The notes beneath the pieces were generated by a model. It had not been told where the DNA came from. It worked only from the letters and a program-made list of their open reading frames with translations, and ran no database searches. The translations under genes were made by a program, and so were the position numbers. From assembly GCA_003138515.1 (NCBI GenBank), contig PLGG01000076.1:1-44747 (forward strand): a stretch of DNA of 44,747 nt. The letters are read 5' to 3'. Positions within the stretch are counted from its first letter, which is position 1; each line of letters starts with the position of its first letter. Positions 16,872-25,385 of this stretch are shown here, in pieces. The DNA comes from Acidobacteriaceae bacterium. GTDB taxonomy: Bacteria; Acidobacteriota; Terriglobia; Terriglobales; Acidobacteriaceae.

Positions 16872-19800
16872 TTAACTGCACCCCGAAGTCGACCCGCAGC
16901 TCATGCAGCGGTAGCAACTCCCGTTTCGCACCATGATCGCTCCGCATGTTCCGCAGCTCGGCGCGTCACCCATGTCGTACATGCCGCGCATAGCGTCGGC
17001 CGCGTGATACAGCCCGCGGTCCTGCAAGCTGGGCACGTGCGAAGGTCCCGCCGCCGGCGCCTGGTGCATCTGAGCCTCCGTCATCCGCCGTGCCCCTCCG
17101 CCCGGCTCGGCCTGCGGCTCCGGAGCAATGCCGCCGCCGGAGTGCGCGCTCGTTGCCGCCACTTGGTTCAGCCGCTTGGCCACTTCCTCCGCCAGCCGCG
17201 CAATGTGCTGCTGCGTCGTCGGCGATCCATCGTCATCGAGATCGCTCTCCGCCAGCAGGCTCGGTGAAGCCGGCAGTTGCGGAGCCGAGGGAGCCAGTCC
17301 GGCGAACAGCGTCAATTGCTGGCCCGAAAGGAAGCGCAGATTCAGCCAGCGGAACATGTAGTCCATCAGGCTCTTCGCGTAGCCGATCTGCTCGTTCCCT
17401 GTCCAACCCGAAGGCTCAAACCGCGTGTGCGCGAACTTCTCGCACAGTACCTTCAACGGAACGCCGTGCTGCAGCGCAAGAGAAACCGACGTCGCAAAGG
17501 CGTCCATCAGCCCGCTCACCGTCGACCCCTCCTTGGCCATGCGAATGAAGATCTCACCCGGCTGGCCATTCGGATACATTCCCACGGTTATGTAGCCCTC
17601 GTGACCGGCGATGGAGAACTTGTGCGTGAGTGACGCCCGTTCCTCCTGCAGCCGGTGGCGTATCGCGCGCGGTGGCGCATTCAGGTCTTGCTCCTCCCGC
17701 GGAACTTCGGTCGCGGCGTTGACCCCAGCCGTCGGCGTCGCCGTCAGCACCGGTACCGCCGCAGCCGCGGCAATCTCATCCAGCGCTTTCTGGAAAGCCT
17801 GCGCCGCTGCGTGCAGTTGCTTGGCGCTCACCTCCACTTTGTCGGCGCCATGCGCCTCCAGCAGCTTCACGTCTGCTTCGGCCGCCGGTTGCGACGCCGC
17901 CAGTTGTCCCAGCAGGCGGCCGCCAACCGCATCCAGAGCCGATGGCTCCTTCTTCGCGTCCATGCTCGTGTTCAACGGCTGCGTGCCCTTCGATCCATCG
18001 CGGTAAATCGCCACCGCCTTGATGCCCTGCCGCCAGCTTTCCGCGTAGGCCTCGGCCACATCTTCCACCGTGGCCTCGTGCGGCAGGTTCACAGTCTTTG
18101 AGATCGCGCCGGAAAGGAACGGTTGCGCCGCCGCCATCATCTTGATGTGCCCCATGTAATGGATCGACCGCGTGCCCTTGGCCGGCTTGAAGCTGCAATC
18201 GAACACCGCCAGGTGCTCCGGCTTGATTCCCGGTGCGCCCTCGATCGTCCCCGTCGCGTCGATGTAACTGACGATCGCGTTCACCTCTTCGTTGTCGTAG
18301 CCTAGCTTGAACAGCGCTGCCGGCACGGTATTGTTCACGATCTTGATCATGCCGCCGCCCACCAGCTTCTTGTACTTCACCAGCGCCAGATCAGGCTCGA
18401 TGCCCGTCGTGTCGCAATCCATCATGAAGCCAATCGTTCCCGTCGGAGCCAGCACCGTCGTCTGCGAGTTGCGGTATCCATAGCGCTCGCCGTAGAGCAG
18501 CGCCATGTCCCAGCTCTCGCGGCTGGCTTCGATCAGCGAGTCAAGCTGCGGCACCGTGAACGGCTCACCGGTCTGCCGCGACTTGCCGATGTTGTTCACT
18601 TCGGCCCGGTGCATGCGTACTACGTCGAGGAACGGCTCGCGGTTCACATAGTAGCCAGGGCACGCTCCGCCCTGGTGCTCGACCGAAGCAGTAAGCGGCG
18701 TCGCCGAGCTCAGCGGCGGGCACTGCGCCGCGATGATCGCCGACTGCAAGTACGCCTGGCCGGTCATGATCGCCGTCATGCTTGCAGCCAGGTCGCGACC
18801 CGCCTCGGAGTCATACGGCAGCCCGAACGACATCAGCAGCGCACCCAGGTTGGCATAGCCCAACCCCAGCGGCCGGTAGTCGTGCGAGTTCCGCGCGATA
18901 GCCTCCGTGGGATAGCCAGAGTTGTCCACTAGAATCTCCATCGCCGTGATCAGCACTGAAATCGCGTGCCGGTACGCCGCAATGTCGAACGTTCCCGCCG
19001 GCGTAACGAACCGCATCAGGTTCAGGCTCGCCAAATTGCACGCCGAGTTGTCCAGGAACATGTACTCAGAGCACGGATTCGACGCGTTGATCCGCGACGT
19101 GTTCTTACTCGTGTGCCACTTGTTAATGGTGTCGTCGAACTGCATCCCCGGATCGCCGCACAGCCACGTCGACTGGGCGATCTTGCCCATGATCTCGCGC
19201 GCCTTGTAAGTCTCCACCGGCAGGTGACCCTTCACCGTGTATGTGGTGAAGTCCCCGTCGGCCTCATAGGCTCGCATGAACTCGTCACTGACCCTTACCG
19301 AATTGTTCGCATTTTGAAAGAAAATGGACGAAAAAGCCTCTGAATCCGGCCCGCTTCCGTCGTAACCCGCCTTGATCAGCGTGAAGGCCTTCGCCTCCTC
19401 CTTTGACTTGCACTCAATAAACTCCACGATGTCCGGGTGGTCAACATTCAGGATCACCATCTTCGCAGCGCGCCGCGTCTTGCCGCCGCTCTTGATCACC
19501 CCGGCAAACGCATCAAACCCGCGCATGAAGCTCAACGGTCCGCTCGCCGACCCGCCGCCCGAGAGCTGCTCCATCGATCCGCGCAGCGACGACAGATTCG
19601 TCCCCGTTCCCGATCCCCACTTGAACAGCATCCCTTCCGTCTTCGCCAGCGTAAGAATCGAATCCAGCGAGTCGTCCACCGCATTGATGAAGCAGGCCGA
19701 GCACTGCGGATTCCTGTAACCCGTCGCCGAGTACTGCACGCCGCCCGTCACCGGATCCCAATGCCAGTTCTGCCCGTCGGCCTCCGGCTCCAGCCGGTCG

Positions 19801-20246
19801 CAGCCCACGTTGAACCACACCGGCGAATTGAACGCCGCCTTCTGGGTCAGCAGCAGGTGCGCCAGCTCATCGTGGAAGATCCCAGCGTCCAGTGCCGTGG
19901 CGAAGTACCCGCCGGCCATGCCCCAGTCGCGCACCGTCTCCACCACGCGCTCGACCAGTTGCCGCACGCCCGTCTCGCGCTCCGGCGTATCCATCTGCCC
20001 GTGCAGGTACTTTGAGGCCACGATGTTCGTGGCCGTCATCGACCAGTCCACGGGAACCTCCACGTCCTTTTGCTCAAAGATCGTGTTCCCTTTGGTGTCG
20101 GTGATTGACGCCGTCCGGCGCTCCCACTGCAGTTCGTCGTAGGGGGAGACGCCCTCCTTCGAAAAACGCCGGGAAAAGGTCAGGCCCTGGGTTCCGGGGG
20201 TTGATTGGAAGGCAGCGGTCGAAGTCTGAAGGTGAGCCTCGTTCAT
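16872..20246 (-). CDS. nrdJ: Cobalamin-dependent (class II) ribonucleotide reductase
   Basis: Reduces ribonucleotides to deoxyribonucleotides using adenosylcobalamin to make the thiyl radical, so it needs neither oxygen nor a second subunit. In the 1124 residues the redox cysteine pair is seen in QCSACFIN and in SACNLASLNL, and the radical cysteine in NPCSEYMFLD. A long C-terminal extension ends in a zinc-ribbon-like CGTCGAIMVRNGSCYRCMSCG and a terminal GCS. The ATG at 20246 is chosen because GGAGAGGATTTAAG precedes it; the frame is open to 20294. A candidate NrdR box, a promoter and a leader of about 310 bases lie upstream, and a strong terminator downstream. The gene therefore appears to be a single transcription unit. 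It makes DNA synthesis dependent on cobalamin if no other reductase exists. Confidence 0.96.
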   Translation of the reverse strand: MNEAHLQTSTAAFQSTPGTQGLTFSRRFSKEGVSPYDELQWERRTASITDTKGNTIFEQKDVEVPVDWSMTATNIVASKYLHGQMDTPERETGVRQLVERVVETVRDWGMAGGYFATALDAGIFHDELAHLLLTQKAAFNSPVWFNVGCDRLEPEADGQNWHWDPVTGGVQYSATGYRNPQCSACFINAVDDSLDSILTLAKTEGMLFKWGSGTGTNLSSLRGSMEQLSGGGSASGPLSFMRGFDAFAGVIKSGGKTRRAAKMVILNVDHPDIVEFIECKSKEEAKAFTLIKAGYDGSGPDSEAFSSIFFQNANNSVRVSDEFMRAYEADGDFTTYTVKGHLPVETYKAREIMGKIAQSTWLCGDPGMQFDDTINKWHTSKNTSRINASNPCSEYMFLDNSACNLASLNLMRFVTPAGTFDIAAYRHAISVLITAMEILVDNSGYPTEAIARNSHDYRPLGLGYANLGALLMSFGLPYDSEAGRDLAASMTAIMTGQAYLQSAIIAAQCPPLSSATPLTASVEHQGGACPGYYVNREPFLDVVRMHRAEVNNIGKSRQTGEPFTVPQLDSLIEASRESWDMALLYGERYGYRNSQTTVLAPTGTIGFMMDCDTTGIEPDLALVKYKKLVGGGMIKIVNNTVPAALFKLGYDNEEVNAIVSYIDATGTIEGAPGIKPEHLAVFDCSFKPAKGTRSIHYMGHIKMMAAAQPFLSGAISKTVNLPHEATVEDVAEAYAESWRQGIKAVAIYRDGSKGTQPLNTSMDAKKEPSALDAVGGRLLGQLAASQPAAEADVKLLEAHGADKVEVSAKQLHAAAQAFQKALDEIAAAAAVPVLTATPTAGVNAATEVPREEQDLNAPPRAIRHRLQEERASLTHKFSIAGHEGYITVGMYPNGQPGEIFIRMAKEGSTVSGLMDAFATSVSLALQHGVPLKVLCEKFAHTRFEPSGWTGNEQIGYAKSLMDYMFRWLNLRFLSGQQLTLFAGLAPSAPQLPASPSLLAESDLDDDGSPTTQQHIARLAEEVAKRLNQVAATSAHSGGGIAPEPQAEPGGGARRMTEAQMHQAPAAGPSHVPSLQDRGLYHAADAMRGMYDMGDAPSCGTCGAIMVRNGSCYRCMSCGSTSGCS

Positions 20247-20279
20247 CTTAAATCCTCTCCATCGGTTAAAAATCGGTGT

Positions 20280-20326
20280 AAAAAGCCCTATCACCGGCCA
20301 CTAAGCCGGATCGCGGGACGACCCGC
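20280..20326 (-). promoter_or_regulatory. Two hairpins and a U-run in the nrdJ leader, possible attenuator
   Basis: In the nrdJ transcript a GCGGG-ACGA-type hairpin (20313-20326) and a CCGGC/GCCGG hairpin (20294-20309) are followed by GGGCTTTTT, about 33 bases before the start codon. This resembles a terminator-like attenuator placed ahead of the ribosome binding site. I did not find the conserved boxes of a cobalamin riboswitch. Confidence 0.35.
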
Positions 20327-20561
20327 AATGATTTGGAAACAAACGGAAAACGGGATGAAATTACCGCAAATCCCTGCTTAACCCGCAGCCGACGTTCGCA
20401 TCCAGCTCTTTCCTCGTCGCCGTACCCTGGAGCTATCTCCGGCCGGTGGGAATCTTCGCTTCGATCGCCCACTTAAGAGATGCTGGATGGAGCACCTGAA
20501 CTCGGGAATTGCTCGGTTTGCGCCGGTGTCTTTTAACAGCCCGTTCACAGCCGCAGATGAA

Positions 20562-20590
20562 AACTTACCGCTGTCCATGGTGCGTGTCAA
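20562..20590 (-). promoter_or_regulatory. Candidate sigma70 promoter of nrdJ
   Basis: On the minus strand a perfect -35 TTGACA (20585-20590) is followed after 17 bases by TAAGTT (20562-20567, 3 of 6 matches to TATAAT). The implied transcript starts near 20555, giving a leader of about 310 bases. Confidence 0.45.
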
Positions 20591-20597
20591 GAACAAA

Positions 20598-20613
20598 CCA
20601 CAACATATTGTAT
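20598..20613. promoter_or_regulatory. Candidate NrdR box
   Basis: CCACAACATATTGTAT matches the established NrdR-box consensus (acaCwATATaTwGtgt) in 13 of 16 positions, including most of the central palindrome. It lies 7 bases upstream of the TTGACA hexamer of the nrdJ promoter. NrdR boxes usually occur in pairs; a second good copy at the expected distance was not found. Confidence 0.6.
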
Positions 20614-20760
20614 TTTGTTCACATTTCGCGCACCAGCTCTTTAAACACCGCCATTTGCCTGTGGAAACTTCGAATCAGCCTCGCCCCGCGCGGGTTTGCC
20701 CGGTCAAGTTTGCCTACTCGCGCTTTCACAATGGGTGTTGATTGAAGCAAGTGCAGTCAA

Positions 20761-20787
20761 GTGGCGTTTTCCTTAAGAAAACGCCAC
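20761..20787. repeat. Perfect 11-base-pair inverted repeat
   Basis: Arms GTGGCGTTTTC and GAAAACGCCAC are separated by CTTAA. It lies between parE and the nrdJ promoter. Neither strand has a T-run after the stem, but the stem itself contains T4/A4 tracts; it could be a terminator of unusual type or a protein-binding site. Confidence 0.6.
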
Positions 20788-20986
20788 CTGTACGGCGTCA
20801 ATAGGGCCACGGTCATTGTGAAGGCACCGGAAAACTGGGGCACCTCAAGGGCCGGTCAAAGGCCCCCAGCCCCATCGCTTAACCCTAGCCCCAGGCGAAC
20901 TCGGGCACAAGGCGCAGAACCGGTGCACTTCAACGTCACTTCTGTTCAAGTTGTGGACATTTGGACCGGACGGGGCCGCTCTTGCC

Positions 20987-21286
20987 TCAAGGTTCAAAGC
21001 GCGACTTGGCTGGAAGCATCCGCTGGTGCAGCACGCGGGAGATGCGAATCCCTCCGGCCACAATGCGATAAAACACAACATGTTTCTCATGTTCGAACCG
21101 GCGTAAGCCTGGACTGACGGCGTCGCAGGCACGCCCGATCCCGGGATTCCTGGCGAGGGTCCACAGGCACTTTCTAAGCTCCACGCCATATCGCAGCGCC
21201 TGCTCTGCGCTCCATCGGCTTCTGGTGTACTGGATGATGCCGCGTACATCGGAGCCTGCGGCATCGGATAAGAAGTATCTAGGCAA
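20987..21286 (-). CDS. parE: ParE-type toxin (type II toxin-antitoxin)
   Basis: A RelE/ParE superfamily toxin; ParE members poison DNA gyrase. The 99 residues begin PRYFLSDAAGSDVRGIIQYT and contain the family pattern RWSAEQALRYGVELRKCLWTLA, NPGIGRACD, FEHEKHVVFYRI and a C-terminal IRISRVLHQRM. The TTG start at 21286 overlaps the end of parD by 8 bases (TTGCCTAG), which fits translational coupling and gives the usual ParE length; the frame is open to 21358 but that would overlap parD further. It is the second gene of the parDE pair. Confidence 0.88.
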   Translation of the reverse strand: MPRYFLSDAAGSDVRGIIQYTRSRWSAEQALRYGVELRKCLWTLARNPGIGRACDAVSPGLRRFEHEKHVVFYRIVAGGIRISRVLHQRMLPAKSRFEP

Positions 21287-21554
21287 TCTTTTTGCTCTTC
21301 TGTCTCGCTGCCCCTTCGACAGATGCGAAGAGTTCGTCGAAGAACTCCTCTCCTTCAACTGCGCCGCCGGCGTCCCCCTCGGCGATTGCCGTCCTCAACG
21401 CTGCCATCTTCTCTTCAAATTCCCGCTCTTCCTTTTCCAGCAGTCGCAAGGCTGTCCGCATCACCTCGCTGGCATTGGCGTAACTCCCGCTCTTCACGCG
21501 AGAAGCGACAAATCGGTCAAGTGCTTTGGGCAGGTTCACATTGCGCGTCGGCAT
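21279..21554 (-). CDS. parD: ParD-type antitoxin
   Basis: The 91-residue product is a ribbon-helix-helix DNA-binding antitoxin. The N-terminal MPTRNVNLPKALDRFVASRV gives the beta-strand and first helix; SGSYANASEVMRTALRLLE is the highly conserved ParD segment. The acidic C-terminal tail (EEREFEEKMAALRTAIAEGD) wraps the toxin. The ATG at 21554 is preceded by GAGGGACTCCT. It is transcribed before the toxin, as is usual, and normally represses its own promoter together with ParE. Confidence 0.92.
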   Translation of the reverse strand: MPTRNVNLPKALDRFVASRVKSGSYANASEVMRTALRLLEKEEREFEEKMAALRTAIAEGDAGGAVEGEEFFDELFASVEGAARQKSKKIA

Positions 21555-21670
21555 AGGAGTCCCTCATCTGCATTCTAGATGAATTGGCATACTTTGCCAA
21601 TTGAATCGTCTTCAATGCCGGGCTTCAAAGTGCCCTTAAACCCTCGCAGCGACTCCGCCCAATCCCGGGT

Positions 21671-22273
21671 TCATCGCCACACCTTCGGCCCTCTTGGCAG
21701 GGTCATCTCCCGCAGCGGCACGAACTCAAATCCCTGTGCGCGGTAGCGGGTAATGATACGGTCGGTGGCTTCGACTGTAGCCCAGCGGTTGCCCCCGATG
21801 TGCTCCGAGCCGACGTCCTCCGAGTCGCCGTCGTGCAGCAGGACAATGGCGCTGTCACCCTCGAGGCTGGAGATCTGCGCGTCGAGATACGCCACAATCT
21901 CGTCGGCGGTTTTGAGTTTCCAGTCCAGCCCTTCCGCATCCCACATCGCGAGTTGGATGTCATGGTCCCGCAGGTACTTGAGCACTCCCTCGTCGTAGTG
22001 GCCGCCCGGTGGGCGGAAGTATTGTCCCCAGCGGTTAATCTCGCGGTCGAGGTCCTCGAAGGTTGCACCGCACAAATTGCGATGCGTCCGGGTATGGTTG
22101 CCGATCACGTGACCCGCCTGTTCGACACGCTTGACCGTGGCCTCGTGCGCCAGCATTCTCTCGCCGATCATGAAGAAGGTCGCGGGGACGGAGTGGTAGG
22201 AGAGGACAGCGAGAATCGCTTCCGTGCAAGGTGGAGAAGGTCCATCGTCGAAGGTGAGCGAGAGTTTCTTCAT
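21671..22273 (-). CDS. Polysaccharide deacetylase family protein (CE4)
   Basis: A NodB-homology carbohydrate esterase that removes acetyl groups from peptidoglycan, chitin-like or other polysaccharides using a metal ion. The 200 residues begin MKKLSLTFDDGPSPP, where TFDDGP carries the catalytic base and a metal aspartate; HTRTHRNLCG is the metal-binding HxxxH (GNHTRTH), RPPGGHYDEG is the RPPxG motif, and the C-terminal VLLHDGDSED carries the HD catalytic pair. No signal peptide is visible from this start; the frame is open to 22474 but the added residues do not form one. The ATG at 22273 has no clear ribosome binding site, so the N-terminus is less certain. It lies downstream of hppA but behind that gene's terminator. 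Confidence 0.88.
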   Translation of the reverse strand: MKKLSLTFDDGPSPPCTEAILAVLSYHSVPATFFMIGERMLAHEATVKRVEQAGHVIGNHTRTHRNLCGATFEDLDREINRWGQYFRPPGGHYDEGVLKYLRDHDIQLAMWDAEGLDWKLKTADEIVAYLDAQISSLEGDSAIVLLHDGDSEDVGSEHIGGNRWATVEATDRIITRYRAQGFEFVPLREMTLPRGPKVWR

Positions 22274-22375
22274 CGCATGAAGGCAGCATACCTTCGCTAT
22301 CCCGCAGATCACAATGATTTTTCCGCGCGCCTCAATCCAATTGGCCTCCGCCCCAACTCCGCCTCGCCCCTCCCC

Positions 22376-22419
22376 CCAAAAACAAATTGGCCCCGCACGC
22401 CGCAGCATGCGAGGCCAAT
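22376..22419 (-). terminator. Rho-independent terminator of hppA
   Basis: A stem of ATTGGCC plus CGCA (one C/A mismatch) pairs with TGCG plus GGCCAAT around a 10-base loop and is followed in the leftward transcript by TTTGTTTTTGG. It starts 33 bases behind the hppA stop. Confidence 0.85.
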
Positions 22420-22451
22420 TCAGGGAGAGGGCTACAACAACAAACCAAGAA

Positions 22452-25052
22452 TCACTTGCTTTCCTTGGTCTCAATCCTCATTCCATAGAAAGATTTATGC
22501 ACGAAGAACACCGACACTAGGAAGAACGCGACTGCCAGCGAAGTTGCCAACACCTGGTTCTGATGGCTGAGCGTCACTGCAAGCTCGACAGCAAGCAGCC
22601 CAAACAAGGTCGTGAACTTGATCACCGGGTTCAATGCCACCGACGAGGTGTCTTTGAACGGATCGCCGACGGTGTCTCCGATCACGGTTGCGTCGTGCAG
22701 AGGTGTCCCTTTCTGTTTCAGTTCCACCTCTACAATCTTTTTCGCGTTGTCCCATGCGCCGCCGGCGTTCGCCATGAAGATCGCCTGGTACAGTCCGAAG
22801 ACCGCAATCGAGATCAGGTAGCCGATAAAGAAGAACGGCTCAACGAATGCGAACGAAAGTGTAGCGAAGAAGACGGCGAGAAAGATGTTGAACATTCCCT
22901 TCTGCGCGTACTTCGTGCAGATTTCCACCACCTTCTTGCTGTCGGCGACCGACGCCTTCTCCGCGCTTTCCAGCTTGATGTGCTTCTTGATGAACTCCAC
23001 CGCGCGGTAAGCGCCTGTGGTCACCGCTTGCGTTGAAGCGCCTGTGAACCAATAGATCATTGCCCCGCCAGTGATCAACCCGAGCAGGAAGGGCGCGTGA
23101 AGCAGCGAAAGGTTCTCGACGTCATGCGTCAGTCCTCCGGTGAGGGCCATGATGATCGAGAAAATCATCGTCGTTGCGCCCACCACTGCAGTTCCAATCA
23201 GAACCGGTTTTGCCGAAGCCTTGAACGTATTGCCGGCTCCATCGTTGGCTTCGAGCAGGTCCTTCGCCTTTTCAAACTTCACATCGATGTTGTAGTCCTT
23301 CTTCAACTCGGCTTCGATGCCGGGAACGGTTTCGATCATCGACAATTCGTAAATCGATTGCGCATTGTCAGTAACCGGCCCGTAGGAATCGACGGCAATC
23401 GTCACCGGACCCATGCCCAGGAAGCCGAAAGCCACCAGCCCGAACGCAAATACCGCCGGAGCGAGCATCAAGTTCGCCATCGATGGGCCGGTACTGAAGA
23501 AGTAGCCCATTGACATGAGCGCCACCATGCTGAGTCCCAGCCAGTAAGCAGAGAAATTGCCGGCTACGAATCCCGACAGAATCCCCAGCGAAGCTCCGCC
23601 TTCCTGCGCCGATTTCACCACTTCTTTCACATGGCTAGATTTGGTTGAAGTGAAGACCTTCACCAGTTCAGGGATGATCGCGCCCGCCAGGGTTCCGCAC
23701 GAGATGATCGAAGCCAGCTTCCACCAGATCGTCGTGTCGCCGCCGAGAGTGGGGATCATCAGGTACGAGACGATAAAGGTCAGGACGATGGAAAGGATCG
23801 ACGTGATCCATACCAGCGAGGTCAATGGCGCCTCAAAGTCCATCTCGTCTGCATTTCCATACTTCGCGTGAGCGATTATGCCATTCAGGAAGTAAGCGCC
23901 CGAGCTAGAAACCAGCATGGCCACGCGCATCACGAAGATCCACACCAGCAATTGCACTTGCGTCGCGGGGTTCGGTACCGCCAGCAGGATGAACGTGATC
24001 AGGGCCACGCCGGTCACGCCGTAGGTTTCAAAACCGTCGGCGCTCGGGCCTACGGAATCGCCCGCGTTGTCACCCGTGCAGTCCGCAATCACACCCGGGT
24101 TGCGCGCGTCGTCTTCTTTGATCTTGAATACGATCTTCATCAGGTCGGAGCCGATGTCGGCAATCTTGGTGAAAATGCCGCCGGCTATACGCAGCGCCGC
24201 GGCGCCCAGACTCTCGCCAATCGCAAAGCCGATGAAGCATGGACCCGCATAATCGCCCGGGATGAATAAGAGAATGAACAGCATGATCAGCAACTCGACC
24301 GAGATCAGCATCATGCCGATGCTCATGCCGGACTTCAGCGGAATCGCAAAAACCGGATACGGTTTCCCGCGCAATCCCGCGAACGCCGTCCGCGAGTTCG
24401 CGAATGTGTTCACCCGAATTCCAAACCATGCCACGCCGTAGCTGCCTGCAATGCCGACCAGCGAAAACAACAAGATGATTGGCAGCGTTACCGCAATTGA
24501 TTTTCCCGGCACCGGCGCCAGATAGCCGAAGTACAGCGAGATGATTACCGCGATGAAAACCCAGAGCAGAAGAATGAACTTGCCCTGCGTGATCAGATAC
24601 GTTTTGCACGTTTCATAAATCAATTCCGACATCTCGCGCATCGAGCGATGAACCGGCAGGTTCTTCAACTGCACGAAGATCACCAGGCCGAACAACAGGC
24701 CGCCGGCGCAAAAGAGCAATCCGATCGACAGAAGAGCATGTCCGTTCAAACCGAGAAAATTGTCGAAACTCACGCTCCTCAAATCCGGCACCGTCAGGTT
24801 GGCTTCGCCTCCGCCTGCATGTTCCGTCTGCCCGAAGGCGAGCGTGGGAAGCAGCATGCCCAGAAGAGCTGTCGCGATCCTGTACGGCCGTTTCAGAAAT
24901 GCCACTGCGCCTTCCTTGATCGCCCTAGCGATCTTCTGCAAATCCAGCGTGCCAATGTCAGACCCGATAACCTGCCGCCCAAAAATCACGGCCACAACGA
25001 GCGAAAGAACGCTTACGCTCAGAAAGAACTCCACCCAATTTGTGACAGTCAC
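22452..25052 (-). CDS. hppA: Membrane-bound proton-translocating pyrophosphatase
   Basis: An integral membrane enzyme that couples hydrolysis of pyrophosphate to proton (or Na+) pumping. The 866 residues show about 16 hydrophobic segments and the substrate motifs: GGIFTKIADIGSDLMKIV, then EDDARNPGVIADCTGDNAGD followed by SVGPSADGFETYG, and near the C-terminus GGAWDNAKKIVE and GDTVGDPFKDTSS. The GNTFKA segment has lysine where potassium-dependent enzymes have alanine, so a potassium-independent pump is likely. DCTGDNAGD replaces the more common DNVGDNVGD, marking a divergent clade. GTG at 25052 follows GGGAGGATTT and is preferred; TTG at 25064 is an alternative. It is longer than the usual 670-770 residues. 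Confidence 0.94.
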   Translation of the reverse strand: MTVTNWVEFFLSVSVLSLVVAVIFGRQVIGSDIGTLDLQKIARAIKEGAVAFLKRPYRIATALLGMLLPTLAFGQTEHAGGGEANLTVPDLRSVSFDNFLGLNGHALLSIGLLFCAGGLLFGLVIFVQLKNLPVHRSMREMSELIYETCKTYLITQGKFILLLWVFIAVIISLYFGYLAPVPGKSIAVTLPIILLFSLVGIAGSYGVAWFGIRVNTFANSRTAFAGLRGKPYPVFAIPLKSGMSIGMMLISVELLIMLFILLFIPGDYAGPCFIGFAIGESLGAAALRIAGGIFTKIADIGSDLMKIVFKIKEDDARNPGVIADCTGDNAGDSVGPSADGFETYGVTGVALITFILLAVPNPATQVQLLVWIFVMRVAMLVSSSGAYFLNGIIAHAKYGNADEMDFEAPLTSLVWITSILSIVLTFIVSYLMIPTLGGDTTIWWKLASIISCGTLAGAIIPELVKVFTSTKSSHVKEVVKSAQEGGASLGILSGFVAGNFSAYWLGLSMVALMSMGYFFSTGPSMANLMLAPAVFAFGLVAFGFLGMGPVTIAVDSYGPVTDNAQSIYELSMIETVPGIEAELKKDYNIDVKFEKAKDLLEANDGAGNTFKASAKPVLIGTAVVGATTMIFSIIMALTGGLTHDVENLSLLHAPFLLGLITGGAMIYWFTGASTQAVTTGAYRAVEFIKKHIKLESAEKASVADSKKVVEICTKYAQKGMFNIFLAVFFATLSFAFVEPFFFIGYLISIAVFGLYQAIFMANAGGAWDNAKKIVEVELKQKGTPLHDATVIGDTVGDPFKDTSSVALNPVIKFTTLFGLLAVELAVTLSHQNQVLATSLAVAFFLVSVFFVHKSFYGMRIETKESK

Positions 25053-25167
25053 AAATCCTCCCAACTCTATGGTTTTGAAGCTGCTTGAACCGCAGCCCCG
25101 GATCCGACCTCTCGAATACCCCGGGGAATTGCCACGGGAAGGCTATCATCCGGATACACCGCTGTCG

Positions 25168-25183
25168 AGTGATAGCTGTCACT
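25168..25183. promoter_or_regulatory. CRP/FNR-like dyad upstream of hppA
   Basis: AGTGATAGCTGTCACT has the GTGA-N6-TCAC core of CRP-family sites and lies 116 bases upstream of the hppA start. The outer bases differ from the consensus. Control by a CRP-type protein is an inference. Confidence 0.35.
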
Positions 25184-25352
25184 AGGTCCATGCACCCGAT
25201 TCCTTGTTTGGTGCCGTCCCATTCCGGGCCCGTGCTCACAAAGTGATCCCCCATACCGAATCTCCGCCGTCGGCACACTCCGTCGCCCCGGAATCCCGCC
25301 TGTTTTCAGTTGTCAGATGAAGGTTGTCCCTGATGAGTTGTCCGTTCCCGCA

Positions 25353-25384
25353 GTCCCTGCGTCCCTTGGTCCCTCGGTCCCTGC
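25353..25384. repeat. Four GTCCCTNN octamer units behind the glycosyltransferase gene
   Basis: The units GTCCCTGC, GTCCCTTG, GTCCCTCG and GTCCCTGC follow each other without gaps and end just before the stop codon at 25386. In the leftward transcript this gives four GGG tracts with 5-base loops, and a fifth GGG tract follows at once. Confidence 0.85.
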
Positions 25385-25385
25385 C

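Larger units (their letters stand above)
20247..20986. other. Gene-free region between parE and nrdJ
   Basis: This 740-base stretch carries the nrdJ leader, its promoter and NrdR box (20562-20613), a long perfect inverted repeat (20761-20787), and about 200 bases without any feature I can support (20790-20986). Open frames in it have no ribosome binding sites and no recognisable product. Confidence 0.5.
25053..25385. other. Gene-free region upstream of hppA
   Basis: A 333-base gap between hppA and the membrane glycosyltransferase. It holds a CRP/FNR-like dyad (25168-25183) and an octamer repeat (25353-25384). A CCCCGGGG palindrome is also present. I see no gene in it. Confidence 0.5.

Noticed and set aside
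20247..20560. Cobalamin riboswitch in the nrdJ leader
   Set aside because: I looked for the conserved GCCACTG and B12-box sequences on the leader strand and did not find them.
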